The translations under genes were made by a program, and so were the position numbers. Positions 37,981 through 50,483 of a stretch of 64,000 nucleotides of DNA are shown piece by piece; within the stretch, counting starts at the first letter, position 1; each line of letters begins with the position of its first letter. The notes beneath the pieces are model-generated. The model worked only from the letters and a program-made list of their open reading frames with translations. It did no database searches and was not told the origin of the DNA. The DNA is taken from positions 6,198,576 through 6,262,575 of the forward strand of contig OZ022576.1 in NCBI GenBank assembly GCA_963669155.1, read 5' to 3'. The stretch comes from Arbacia lixula (Eukaryota > Echinodermata > Echinoidea > Arbacioida > Arbaciidae).

Positions 37981-40900
37981 ACAGAAGGTTAAGGTCTTTT
38001 AAACAGCGCATGCGTGCATAACGTTTAACATTGCAATGTAAAACAAGCATGCCATTGATGTTTAGATATTACAGAAATGACGATATCCCACTTTTAAAAA
38101 TGTAAACCACTTGAATAATCAGCAGGACCACCTACACTATCACATTAATAATGCCAAACTGTTGAAACACATGGTAAGCATGGATGCATCAAGGCTGCTT
38201 CACATTATATAATCTTCAGGTTATTACGAGTGCGGAGTATTGCAAAGACAGAAACTAACGATAGAACTACAAAGAAAAAAGGAAGCAAAATACCAAAAGG
38301 TTGAGTTCCGTGTTTGCTAAGAATTTAATCATTATCATAATGGTTACGTTAACTGTTGCTTACCTGTGTTAATCCTGTGCAGTGCATTTCAACCCTATCA
38401 TCCGGATATGAACAAAAATATATATGTATATATATATGAGTTCAACCATATTCTTTGTGGGCGATGATTCTAATATCTAATTAAGTATTGGTTCAATGGC
38501 AAAACCCTGTGGATATGCTGGTTGATCAAAATCCACGTGTTTCGGGTTTGAAATACTGTTGGAGTTCTGTAAACATAAAAAGGTTTATTATTTTTTAAGA
38601 AGATAATATTTTCTACCACATCGTAACGTATGGTTTCTAGCTGGTTTCATATTCTACATTCTGTTAGATCACTCATTGATATCAGCTTTATAGGGAGCCC
38701 ACCCTGAACATAAAAAACCCTCAAATTGATGTATTATACGTATGGTTTTGTGCAAAATTTATACATATTAAATATATATTAAATATATACATTAAATGAT
38801 AAATAGAAGGTATGTACACGATCCTTCCAATAAAATAATATGCATACTTTCCATGTAACAAATCATTTAATTAATTTATGAGTATTTTTATCATGGAATA
38901 GCATTTTGTCTCCTACAAGAAGAGTTTCGTAATTTTTCATCGATTTAAAACAACAATATGAAAATGGGACGAAGAATTATACATGCGTAAATATTACAAA
39001 CATTACATAAATATTTAAACAAAAATCTAGATTTGAACAGGCATAAAAAAATACATGATGCTGCAATGGCATAAATAGGCTCTTTAAATGTGCTCTTACA
39101 GCAATTTTCATTCGGATGCTTACTGATTTTTTTTTTTACTGAAAAAAACCTTTTTGAATAAAATTTTACAGGATAAGAACTAAGATATGTGGGTCTTGAG
39201 ATTTTTTAAAATACAAAATGAGAGGCTTATTGTTGTCACTCATATCTTTGAAGAACTCTTTGAAGAAACCTTTAAATCCAAACATTTCTGTACATGAAGT
39301 ATGCTAACCTTTTAGAACGAATATCGCTAGAATCAATACTTTAATTGTCATGTTTTTCCCCTGGAAAAACTGGTCACAATATAAGATCCATTAGGGCGTA
39401 TTCATTAGGATATAAAGGATTCAATCGCCTTTATCGTCTCAACCGTACATTTTAAACCTCTGCTGTTAGCTTTGAACCATTTGCTAATATATTTATTGAG
39501 GGACGATAAGTTTTACTAAAAAAAATTGCCTTCATCTGCATTGTCAGGACTACACGAAGGAACATCATTGAATTGAAGAGGAATATACACACAATAAAAT
39601 ATGCCGAGAAAGGGGAAGAAGGAATATACAAAAAGTAACTTAGCTCCTTTCATGTGAGTCGCCTATAAAACGAACATACGACGCAGGCCATCTACAGCCA
39701 AATAAAATCAATAACAATATTCCATCTTTATTAGTCTCCTTTCTTCCTTTCAACTACTTTTGCTTCGAATGCCGTTTTCGATTTCAAATTTGTCTCAATA
39801 AGTATATGCGTAAGAAATGTGAACATAAAAGTGATATTGATTACAGCGCCTTTGTAACCCACGAGAACACCTCGTGAAGCAAACATTTCAAACTTTGAAA
39901 TGGCAGAAGTCAGAGTTAAAGGTACAGAGTGTGATTATAGGGCAGGGAAATTAATTTAATGGAATGGAAGTTAAGAATTTAGGAATATAGATTAAAGTTT
40001 GAATAGAATAAAGTTTGAGAAAAAGGGACATTGTTATTATCAAATACCTATTCGTGTTCGTGAAAACTTATTTGATACGGAATAAATTGAATCCCATAAT
40101 TTGCATCTTATTATCACCTGCCCTTAAAATGATATTCCAGTCCCAAAAGAAGACCCATTGTATAGAAGCAAGAAAACACGATGAACAGAACAAACAAGTT
40201 TGTGGAAAATCTGACAACTGATAAACAGTTATGAACGTTTTAATGACATGAAGATTGATATTTTGGGGATACAATTATTTATGTTATTTGTCAACTCGTG
40301 ATAAAACAAGCACGTAAGTGTGTACGTGACGTCACAGGTCCATGGCCGAGTTGTTAGTTTACCTCTTTAAATTAATGTTGACATTCAAAACGTTATGATA
40401 TTTACACTTTTTAAGAAACTGTCTATTTTTCATTAAAATGTTAGGCTCTGCTTCTCAGATTTTCCTGCTTCTACATTATTAAAAAGAACGTATTTTGGGA
40501 CCCGAGTTCCCATTCAAATCTTATCTTGCTCTGTAAATCTGGGGTAGACATTACGTTTTGTTTGCATGTGTGCATAGTAGAAATATTTTAACGAACTAAT
40601 TAGAGTAATGTGACAGCGTGGAGTTTTGATTCTAAATCTCATAACTAATTCAGAACTTAATCAAAATTCGAAGCACTCTTGAAACCCCCTTTCCTTCACA
40701 CCATGCATCCATAATATTGTGCCTACTTTGAAATGGGTTTCGTAAAATCATATGGCTTACGACACGTCCTACGTGCCTTAAGGGGAGTGTGTGTGTGTGT
40801 GCATGTGTGTATGTGTGTGTGTATATATGTGTGTGTGTGTGTGTATGTGTGGCTGTAATACCGTGCATCAAAGCTCGATACTATTGAAATACCTTGAACC

Positions 40901-42737
40901 CCCGTATCGAGTCGGATCTCACATTGGCATAGAACAATTGTGAAATTTTACCCAAGAAATCTCATCTCTGAGTCACCCCGCCCCGCCTCAATTAGGATTG
41001 AAGCACGTCTGTGAAACATCTCCCTCATCTCACTCAACCTATTATCTCCCACTCTTTCTCTTTCCTTGTGTGTCACACATACACAACGCACGCGCACACA
41101 ATATATGATTTTCATTAAAATTATACATCTATAGATGGGCCTTGTACTTAAAAAGAAACAGAGGAAAAATTGGCCAGTGAAATCTGTGAACATTCCATCT
41201 TGTGCTGATGAGTTTTCACAATTCATACTAGAAGTAATAATGAGCGAAAATGGTAATCATTATAGATTTAGAGAAGATAGCTATAAATAAAATGTATACT
41301 GTCACATACATTGTTTAGTTACTGAGCGACAAGACTTTGTAGAGCTACATGCAAATTGGATGAAATGTTATCCCCCCCCCCAAAAAAAATCGAAATAAAT
41401 AATAAAAAACATTTGCAAATATGTAAAAGATGAAAGGAATGACACCAACGCACTTCACTGACATGCTTCATTCAACATTTCTTCACTCGATTTCAAAGTA
41501 TTTAGAGAAAGTGCAGAAAAGCGATTGCTATTTGATATATGCCACGAAAGCACGCGTATGTAAGCCTACAAAATGGCGCTCAGAGCTTCTACAAACCTTC
41601 GGCCAGAAGGTTTCAGGCATAACACTCTCAATCCAGCGCCTGGGGCATTAATTACAGTAAAAAAGTGGCATGCAGCCGTTGATATAAAAACTACCTGCGC
41701 TAAAGAGGCGATGTCATGCATACACTTGACAGGTTGGGTATAAGCGTACCAAATACGGGGGCAATTATGATTTTATCTGATCCAAGTCATGGCAAATTGC
41801 GCCTACTTGGTCGATATTTTTCCTAAGAATGGCCATTCGTCATCCGAAGTGAGCAACTATTGAACACAATATCACCCAGTTAGGACGTGTGATGATTTTC
41901 GGTGGTAATTGTTTTGTTATGGGAGAAGAGACGTGATAAACTAGCTCTTAAGACAAATTCTAGAGGGCCCTTTTCATTCTTATGACAACTTTCTTACCTG
42001 ATGCACATGCATGAGTGAAAAATGATGAACTGATCAGAAGGCTTTAATTTCAAACGAAACAAATGTTTTTGCGTAGTATATTGTATGCGTGTATTTTTCG
42101 AGTGTCTCACTGTATGGTATGTGCAACGTGTGCTTGAGTGTCCGATACAACCTTTGATAGTCACCGACGACAAGAAAGGAGTTCAGACGGCAAATGGGAG
42201 ATGAGTGACATAATAACAATTTATTGTGATAATTAACGACTTTTTACAAGCTTCTTCTAGCACTTTATAACATGAAGAACAATATGTGAAAGTCTAACAA
42301 TACAGCTTTCACTCCAACCATTACACGCTTATTTCGTGTCTCCATGATAATAAGTTAGAGATGGCAACGTATATACTTCAAGACTACTGTCAAGCCTTGA
42401 ACAAGCAGTTATACCCCTTGACATATTCCTATAACATACTATCATACATTAATGTGTTATTTTTATTATCTAAAATTTCAAACAGTCAAACAGTCAATAC
42501 GCCAAACTCTCGATTCAATGATACAATAATACCTCCTAGAAAATCATTATTCGAGGTATTTATTATTTTCACAATCTATTGGTGCCTTCAATATATTTTT
42601 TACAATTGAAAAACCGGATAGGCCCAGTCGATATTAACTTGCACTCCGCTTGGTTGCCTTCTAACTATTAAAAAAAATAAAACTATCCCTTCAGAACCAC
42701 GCGTAAAGCTGAATGGCTATCACGTATAACGTGTCAG
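37981..42737. other. Gene-poor AT-rich region
   Basis: No gene recognised. Holds a (GT)n microsatellite at about 40783-40853. Open frames are short and compositionally ordinary for noncoding DNA. Confidence 0.5.
40783..40853. repeat. (GT)n microsatellite
   Basis: Imperfect GT/TGTA repeats. Confidence 0.9.
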
Positions 42738-43489
42738 CAGGGAGGTGTTACCAGGGATGTGTTAGGATCCCTGGTGTTACGAAGGAGTAGAAACTCGAGC
42801 ATAATATATGCACACATCTGTATGGGTTCTAAAGCGTGCTCATGAATGTCAAAAGAATTCCATAATCATGACAATGCTTTGATGTTCCATGTGCCGAGCC
42901 GACATTTAGCTGATTTTAACTTGAAAAGAAATTTCTTTAATTTCCCATTTATCTGTAGACGTTTTGTTTTTGACAAATTTGTTTGCAAACTTTAAGGAAG
43001 TTAACGGCAGATAATGACAGATCCTTTACTCTGCTTTTGTTTCGAAAAGTATTGAAGAATCATTAAAAATCGGACATAAAAGCTATTTGTATTACTTACA
43101 AAATTGACCAATTTCTTCACTTTCCGACAACTCGTGCATTTGGGGGATTCAACCACTCTCAAAATGATATATTAAGCCGTGTATTATCATTAACGGCGTT
43201 TGTGTGTGTTTGCGTGAAACAGAGATATTTCGCTTGAAAAACTTGTTTATTTGTGTTTGCTGATACCTGTTATGTTCATGGAAGTATTAGTGCCATTAAC
43301 AGAACGGGACAAGCGAAATGAGACTGTACATTTCTTTTGTTCTCTCTGAGAAGCCGTTGCCACACAATCATGTTCATAATTGTTCAAACACCTGAACAGC
43401 ACCTGTTGAGAACACATACCTTTTCAGCGGCTTGGCACATGGGTTCAAAGGAAGAAAATTGCTTCATTTCCTTCCATAACACATCCCTG
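42738..43489 (+). mobile_element. MITE family B, copy 2
   Basis: A 752-bp element starting CAGGGAGGTGTTAC, immediately followed by a second terminus-like CAGGGATGTGTTAGG, and ending CCATAACACATCCCTG. It is flanked by GTGTCAG at 42731-42737 and 43490-43496, a 7-bp target duplication. It is inverted relative to the copy at 3460-4174. The doubled left end is peculiar to this copy. Confidence 0.85.
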
Positions 43490-43594
43490 GTGTCAGCGAG
43501 GTAACTGGTATGAATCTTTTACAATAAAAGATTTTTAGGTGCTTCAACATGTTGACAGTTACACTACTGACATTTTGTCCTCAATGTAAAGTGC

Positions 43595-44284
43595 GAAGTT
43601 TTTAGCGAAGAGATTTGGGGCAAAATAATTTGGCAGAATTGTTTCTGACCTCATTGACTAACTTATGTGTGAAAATCACATCAATCCAATTAGTCATGCA
43701 TGAGTGGGAAAATTTCAAAGGCAAACATGTCGCTTTTCAAAAGTCACACAGGTAATTTTGAGACTCTGTCATATGAAGTTTTGATGAATTCTATTTCTGG
43801 TGCATAATTTATGTCCTTTCAATATTTATCATCTATCTCTCGATGCACTAACACCTATCCCGACACTTAACCCATTGTTCTGGTTGAATGAGCACCGTTT
43901 AACAAATACTCATCCCTCTTGAGTTTGAAAAAAAACTTTTTAAAACTTTTATTTTGGTTAAAAAAATATTTTGACAAAGATGTAACATGACCTGTTATGT
44001 TAACATAAGAAGTCATTATCGCATCATAGTGGAGTGAAAACACTTCAAAAATTGCACAAGAAACTTCAAAATGTATTGTTAAAACGGCATGAACAATCAC
44101 CCTTGTGACTTTTGAAAAGTGACATTTTGCCTTTGAAATTTGCCCACTCACGCATGACTAATTAATGTGATTTTCACATTTTCCGAAGTTAGTCAATAAG
44201 TCAAGAAACAGTGCTACCAAATTATTTTGCCCAAAACCTCTTCTATAAAAAGTTATGTTATTTTGCTTAGGGGGGGGGGGGGGG
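43595..44284 (+). mobile_element. MITE family A, copy 2, left end truncated
   Basis: Same order of blocks as the copy at 16513-17236: GGGGCAAAATAATTTG, CAATTAGTCATGCATGAGTG, a shared unique centre including CTCGATGCACTAACACCTAT, and the right arm ending TATTTTGCTTAG plus a G run at about 44270-44284. The left-most C run and TAAGCAAAAT of copy 1 are absent, so this copy has lost its left tip. Confidence 0.85.
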
Positions 44285-44560
44285 CTTACCCTTTGTGTGC
44301 AAGACACAACGGCGTTCTATGGGATTTGTGTGCGTTACTTATAGATTCACCAGTAGCACTCAACGTGTTAAGATACTCCCTGAAACGTAACGTGGCTCTG
44401 TCTTATGAAGAATTACGATCGATCACAGCAAGACTTGGGATTGATATCAATTGTATCCCTGTAAAAAGATACTGAACCATGCATGAATGATACATAAATA
44501 CGTGAAATTCTGAGTAGCAATAAATCAATGACGAACCTGTAGTCCACGTGTGTATATCTT

Positions 44561-44595
<35 letters not shown>

Positions 44596-44728
44596 ACACG
44601 TATATATATATATACATATATATATATACATGTATATATAAGTATATATAACATACATTGGTTAGCATTAAACATAATTCAAACTATACATCTTCACAAA
44701 GTTTATCATGCGTCCAGGTTATTGCTGA
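44285..44728. other. Spacer between MITEs with (AT)n microsatellite
   Basis: Contains a TA-rich microsatellite at about 44563-44655. An open frame at about 44290-44475 reads out of the MITE end and lacks known motifs, so it is not called. Confidence 0.5.
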
Positions 44729-45173
44729 TTAAAGGGATAGTTCACCCAGATATTATGTTTGTTTCAATAAAAGTAGACACATGAAAGAAACGTATAAGTG
44801 ACGGTTTGATGAAAATCCATCATAAGATAAGAAAGTTATGATCTTTTAGAGTTTTGATTTTGTGACGCACGTGCGAGGTGCTCTCCCGTATGTTGTGTAC
44901 AGAATGATTCTTTAAATTGCCTTTCCCCCCTGTTTTTGACAACGGAATGATTTTTTTTTCGTACAGGTATGTATGTAATGCACACTTTCGAGAAAGAAAG
45001 TAACACAACATTATGGGAGAGCACCTCGCTCGTGACGTCACAAAATCAAAACTTTAAATCAAATAACTTTCTTTTCCTTCGACCGATTTTCGTCCAGCAT
45101 TTACTAATATGTCTCTTTCACGTGTCTCCTTTTTTTAAAACGAAAACAATTTTAGGGTGTCCTATCCCTTTAA
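44729..45173. mobile_element. MITE family C, complete, TTAA-flanked
   Basis: A 445-bp element bounded by TTAA at 44729-44732 and 45170-45173. The termini TTAAAGGGATAG...CTATCCCTTTAA are followed by inverted arms of about 180 bp with matching blocks such as GAGGTGCTCTCCC and GGGAGAGCACCTC, or TTTTGATTTTGTGACG and CGTCACAAAATCAAAA. TTAA targets are used by piggyBac- and Kolobok-type transposases. No coding capacity. Confidence 0.88.
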
Positions 45174-46471
45174 GCACTACATAACATTGATTCACCCAGC
45201 ATCCAGCATTTAATAAACTATCATGACTATCACATCCACGTGGACGAGATGTTCGTAAATTGTCACATTCATCCACGCATTACCTTTATGTCACCATTAC
45301 AGTAAATGCAACATATGTCTTGCAATTATTTACAATATACAAATATTGACGAGTACTATGAAGGGTATACAGTATTAAGTTATAAACCGAATACCGAACT
45401 ATTTGTATCATACCTAGTTGTATGACCTAAAGAAGAACAAATGTGCGATATATTGTGACTAATAAATAAATAAAAGACTATTAACCTAGAACTAAATCCA
45501 TTAAACATAACTTTTCGAGAGCAATGCCTTAATTTGTTATCATTTTTTTTTATAGCAGCTTTGATTATGGAGTGCACGGTGCATGTACGTATGAGTGTTG
45601 CAAATTGTGAGCAAAGTGTATAGTGACCTCATGCAACCAGCTCTGCATCAATCTATTCATGAGCTGAGAAGTTCTGTACTCTAAGGCAAAGTACACACAT
45701 GAGCATAATTGCATTTGGCTGCTACATAGGAAATGGTCAAAACTAAGCCAACATTTTTAAATAATGTTAGAGCATTCTTGATGATTTTTTTTTTAATCCA
45801 CTCCTTGCTAACCGGGTAATTATGCGCAATAACAATATTAGAGAAATAATTGTCTCACAGTCCAATATCTGTTCCTTGCTTGATCACGCTTTTATGAGCT
45901 CACGATCTCCGCTGTCAGATTGTCAGCTTGGAGTCTTTGTTAGCATTCTAAATGATAATATCAACTTGACAAGTGAACATATCAACCTATTTAGTTGATT
46001 GATTGGGCTAATATTTAACACGGGAGGCAAATTAATCTATCCTGATTTCGGCGCATTGTTAATCTGTGATCTTGTTGACCGAATGTCGTTGAGTACATCA
46101 TGTTTTTTCCACCCTTTTCTTTCTCGACAAAAGATGACAAAAAGTACACCGACAGCCGATATTGCCCATTTTAGTTCACTCTTTTGAATAAATCCGTGCA
46201 ACACGATCCTCGATATTGCATCTCAAATGCAGTTATACCTCTCTCAATTGCCTCTGTGACCTCAGGAAATTAAAATCTTTGGGACTTTATTTTGTTGCTG
46301 AACGAAATAAAAAAAAATCGACAATTTACAATTTGTATTGCTCATTTGTGGGTGCATTCACAACTAATCAAACCACAGATTTTCAATATATTTGAAACAA
46401 CATATTAGTGATCATGGTGGTAGAAGAATCATAAGTAGTTACCTGAATATCACTGTTGAGAATCATGACAA

Positions 46472-46472
<1 letters not shown>

Positions 46473-46520
<48 letters not shown>

Positions 46521-46618
46521 CATTATTATCATTATTGTTATTATTATCATTATTATTGTTATTATTATTATTATCATTATCATTATTGTTATTATTATTA
46601 TTATTATCATTATTATCA
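46473..46618. repeat. (ATT)n microsatellite
   Basis: About 145 bp of TTA/ATT trinucleotides with scattered C and G substitutions. Confidence 0.95.
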
Positions 46619-46788
46619 TCGTAGAAGTAGAAACAGGAATAGGAGTGGAAAAGCTATTATATAAATATGTAGAATGGAGAAATCATGTACACATAGTTAT
46701 TTAGTTAGTATAAAAGTCATGATATATGTTTTAGGCTTAGAAGTTGTATATATGATAGAAGTCGTTGTCGTAGTAGCATTAGTATAAG

Positions 46789-46808
46789 TATCAGTTTAAG
46801 AAGAAGTC

Positions 46809-46874
<66 letters not shown>

Positions 46875-47010
46875 ATAGTAGTATTACTAGAAGTCGAAGT
46901 CGTAGTATCATTATCATTACAAATTTAGGTAGTAGCAGTAGTAGTGGAAGAAGAAGTCGAAGTCGTAGTATCATTATCATTAAAAATTTAGGTAGTAGTA
47001 GAAGTAGTAT

Positions 47011-47048
<38 letters not shown>

Positions 47049-47115
47049 ATAGTAGTAGTAGAAGTCGAACTCGTAGTATCATTATCATTACGAATTTAGG
47101 TAGTAGTAGAAGTAG
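46789..47115. repeat. (AGT)n array with an embedded ~45-bp minisatellite
   Basis: AGT trinucleotides are interrupted three times by a longer unit, AGAAGTCGAAGTCGTAGTAT then CATTATCATTACAAATTTAG and GTAGTAG, at about 46889, 46950 and 47058. It ends about 165 bp beyond the stop codon of receptor 1. Confidence 0.85.
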
Positions 47116-47279
47116 TAATGAAGGTATTAGTATAAGGATGAGAAGAAGTATAATAAATAGTAGTATAAGTAGTATAGTTGAAAAAGTAGTAACAAAAGGG
47201 CTAGTCGTGTTCGAAGGAAAATTAGTAGCATTAGTAGTCCTACATTTATCTCGCTGAATTTCTAAATGGAGGCTATATG

Positions 47280-48404
47280 TTACTTGCTTTCATCATCATT
47301 GCAGGAGAGTAGCTGACGGGATGTTATCCTAAACCGCTGATTTACCAGCAGGTAAATGAACACATTGGTAACGTGACTCAGGTATTTAATTTGCCAGAGA
47401 GCATAGACCATGAAGACACCGTTCGGTACTGCCACAAACACCCTGGCGATTTGGTTGCTGGAAAGCTGATCGAGGACGACGTTGGGCAGCCAGAGCAAAA
47501 AGAAGACCGCGGTGATGACGATCAGCATCTGTGTCTTCTTGTGGTCAGACTGGTGAGATACGACTTTTACCTTTGCCTTCGTTCCCATGTTTTCTGTCGT
47601 CCTGTTGGGTGTTCCGGACGCGATGTTCTCCGCTTTCTTATTTGGATCTGGGCAATTCTTTTGGACGGATTCTACTGCAACAGCGACGGTAATATCTGAC
47701 ACAGAAAGATCAGTGGTGATAGACGGAATCGATGCGGACACTGACTTGATAGCTTGAAGATGATCTCCGTCTTTACGTGAACCACAGGGCCGAGACATTC
47801 CCATCATATCACGACGTATCATCTGGTGGATCCGTATGCACTTGTATATGCGGAGGTACATCACCGTGACAGCCAAGGCTGATATACAGAAAACGACTGC
47901 TTGAGCTTTGGCGTAGAGTCTCTGTATCCACTCCACGTTGCCGTAAACGTTACATCCGTACTCATCTCCGTACTTTCTCGACTCCGTGATGAAGAAGAAC
48001 GGCACATGTATGACGAAAGCCACAACGACGCATCCGCAAGAGATCCAGGTTGCTAGGCAACGACCGATCCGCCTGTCGAAAGGATTGCACACTACCCGGT
48101 AACGGTAGACAGCAATGCTCACGGTGAGAAAGAGCCCGGCATACAGCGCCGATCTCGCCGCAACGACCTCGATGAAGCACGCCCATGGATGGTCATCGTG
48201 GAAAAACACCATCGCAATTTTCATCCCGTTGATCAAACTGGCAATCAGATCGACGATGGCCAACGATATGAACGTCACATCGGTGGCGTTGATGATTCCT
48301 TGGCGGTTGAATACGGCAATAATCATGACATTGCCAGGAATGCCCAGACCTACTGCCAAACAACCAATTGACAAACGAAGTTTGTAACCTGTACTTAGGG
48401 CCAT
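47280..48404 (-). CDS. Class A (rhodopsin-like) GPCR, tandem paralog 1
   Basis: An intronless 374-aa seven-helix receptor from ATG at 48404 (MALSTGYKLRL); an upstream TTG extends the open frame by only two codons. TM1 begins almost at once (N-terminal tail about 10 residues). Landmarks: N25 in IPGN (N1.50), D52 in LAIVD (D2.50), C76 in HPWACF and C151 in EYGCNVY (expected TM3-ECL2 disulfide), and W120 in TM4. The DRY motif is YRY (100-102), TM6 has FFLLWLP (301-307) and TM7 has TNVFIY (346-351) in place of NPxxY. The third intracellular loop is about 95 residues, Ser/Thr-rich, with a conserved SVSASIPSI. The ligand is unknown. Family resemblance to sea urchin 'surreal' GPCRs is my inference. 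It shares its N-terminal third with paralog 4. Confidence 0.93.
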   Translation of the reverse strand: MALSTGYKLRLSIGCLAVGLGIPGNVMIIAVFNRQGIINATDVTFISLAIVDLIASLINGMKIAMVFFHDDHPWACFIEVVAARSALYAGLFLTVSIAVYRYRVVCNPFDRRIGRCLATWISCGCVVVAFVIHVPFFFITESRKYGDEYGCNVYGNVEWIQRLYAKAQAVVFCISALAVTVMYLRIYKCIRIHQMIRRDMMGMSRPCGSRKDGDHLQAIKSVSASIPSITTDLSVSDITVAVAVESVQKNCPDPNKKAENIASGTPNRTTENMGTKAKVKVVSHQSDHKKTQMLIVITAVFFLLWLPNVVLDQLSSNQIARVFVAVPNGVFMVYALWQIKYLSHVTNVFIYLLVNQRFRITSRQLLSCNDDESK

Positions 48405-50483
48405 GCTCAATCAATCCTCTTCAAACAAGAATAAGACACTAAACCTGTATGAATTTTGTAGAATCTGGATATTACGAATGTTTTCCGAGTGAGTTGCGGC
48501 TAGTTACAATGGCAAGATCATTTGTAACGCTTCGTGGTGATATCAATAACTTGAATGATGAAGTCATTAGTTCTTACATGAAACAACGTCTCCAATAATT
48601 ACTAACACTGACCAATATCAGGGATGTTGTAGCGATGCTTTATATAGTTTCTGAAACGCACACTGTGAAACGCATTCGCTCATGAACTATTTTTTTTACC
48701 TCAACTTAGTGCTCAGAAAACTATGTTATCTTTAAAGCTTCGCAAACAATTATTTCTCGAGGACAAATAAAATGTCGAACATTGTCAAATAATATTGTAA
48801 AATCTTTGGCGCACGCCTGAACTAAAACTGAGAGGTTTCATTCTGTTTTGAAAGAAAGATATGCGCAAACATTGTCCAGTATCTGGGTCATAAATAATGC
48901 TTTTCAAAAAGTGGAGCTAATAATATTGTAAGCACTGAATAACCACGGCCGATCGCCTGCTTCCATCTGACTATAGAGGAAGGTATCAATTCATTTGAAG
49001 ACTATGGCGAAGCCATGTGAAAATGAAAATAACTAAAATGAAGTAACAATGCATGACACAGATCGATTACTCTCGTCTCCCACAATGGGGTATAAATGAT
49101 GGAACTTCATATTCTCATTTTGTGCGCCAGTATTTCCGTTCTCGAGTGCCTTCCTTTCAACGAAACTATTGCGCTGACAAGCGGGGATGTCTTCAAATAT
49201 ACTCTTGCTTTGAGTAAACAGAAAAAAGTGGGCATAATCATAATCCATTAAGTGTTCTTAAGTGTTCTTCGTACAAACCGTAGCTCTTTAAAATTCATAG
49301 AAGCAAATCAAATCAAAGTTTTCGAATCAAAGCCGAGCGGGAGCTGGGATGTGATGTTTCTTATCTCCAGCCAGGGATGTTTTTTTTCGATAGACAATCC
49401 ACTAGTGGTATTATGGGGATTTTTGTAAATATCATGCTCGTTTAATCTGCAATCCCTGTGCATTGCTGATGGATAATTTTGTTAAAAGATTAACGGACCT
49501 GCATACTCGTTTTCACGTAGCAGGTTGGAGCGATATCACTGGAGGAGAGAGGCTTTGAGTGAACATGCCTCTAAGCACCTATTCCGATATTTGAGCACCA
49601 TTCATACTATGACCACGAAGGAGAATGTGTAGTCACACATCATCATGCAATTTTGACTAAAAGATTTCTTTGAATGGGTAAGCTAGGGTAGGAAGAGGTA
49701 AATGAGACATTTCATGATTTGGTAAATCCACAGTTTTGTCATTGAGGAGATAGACGGCGGGGGCAGGGGTGGGGGGAGGGGCGTTGTCCCTTTCTTAAGC
49801 CGTCCCTGAAACTCACGTTCATTTGGAAGGCCCCTCCTCCTCCTTTACATGCTCACACAGAATATTCAGATAAACCCTCAATCAGATTAACATGCCATAA
49901 TCTTCCCACGTTTTAGTTTTTCACTTCAATGGACTGCGATTAAATAAAACCAATAACGAATTCTACTTTAACAAAGAAACATACATGCACGTCTCCAGTG
50001 ATCCGTTTTATCTTTATGAAATAATAACGACATCCCCAATGTCCGAAACAATAGCGCTTAATTAGCTCATCGTAAGACACCCTCATTGGCACAGACAACG
50101 GCTAAGCAAGAGTTAAAGAATAAAATTAGTATTTTTTCCCTATCGCATTATTAATTGCGTTCAACTTCATTATAATCTAGCACATATTTAACTGTTGAGG
50201 AATACAATGGACTCGGTCATTCTGATTTGTTTGAAAATGTTTGATTACATTTAAAACAATCACATACTTTTTCACTTCATGTACGTTGATTAATCATCGT
50301 TTTTCCTTTCGAAGAAACTGTACGTTACAAAATGAAACCCTTGAAAAGCATACCAAAGAGCCACACACAACGTCATTTTTTATCATAGTAATTCATGTAA
50401 GCACTTTTTCTAAATATTAAAAAAAAGGATTTGGAATAGCACATGCCTGTTTTAGCTAATGTTCTCAACGTGCAGATAAGTAA
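48405..50483. other. Spacer between receptor genes 1 and 2
   Basis: Contains the TATA box of receptor 1 and a G-rich, quadruplex-prone block at about 49757-49782. No other gene recognised. Unlike the other receptor 3' flanks, the region next to the receptor 2 stop has no GTA array. Confidence 0.6.
48638..48646 (-). promoter_or_regulatory. Candidate TATA box of receptor 1
   Basis: TATATAAAG on the minus strand, about 235 bp upstream of the ATG at 48404, consistent with a 5' UTR near 200 nt. Confidence 0.5.

Larger units (their letters stand above)
45174..47279. other. Intergenic region 3' of the receptor cluster
   Basis: No gene recognised. Holds an ATT array and an AGT array, listed separately; the poly-Ile, poly-Tyr and poly-Leu frames over them are artefacts. 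Confidence 0.6.

Noticed and set aside
44290..44475. Open frame with a protein-like segment (SYEELRSITARLGIDINC)
   Set aside because: It starts within a MITE terminus and G run, is short, and matches no family I know; possible fossil but unsupported.
46383..47088. Poly-Ile, poly-Tyr and poly-Leu frames
   Set aside because: They translate the ATT and AGT arrays.
36057..47115. CRISPR-like or satellite interpretation of the regular arrays
   Set aside because: The arrays are simple trinucleotide repeats without spacers in a eukaryotic genome.
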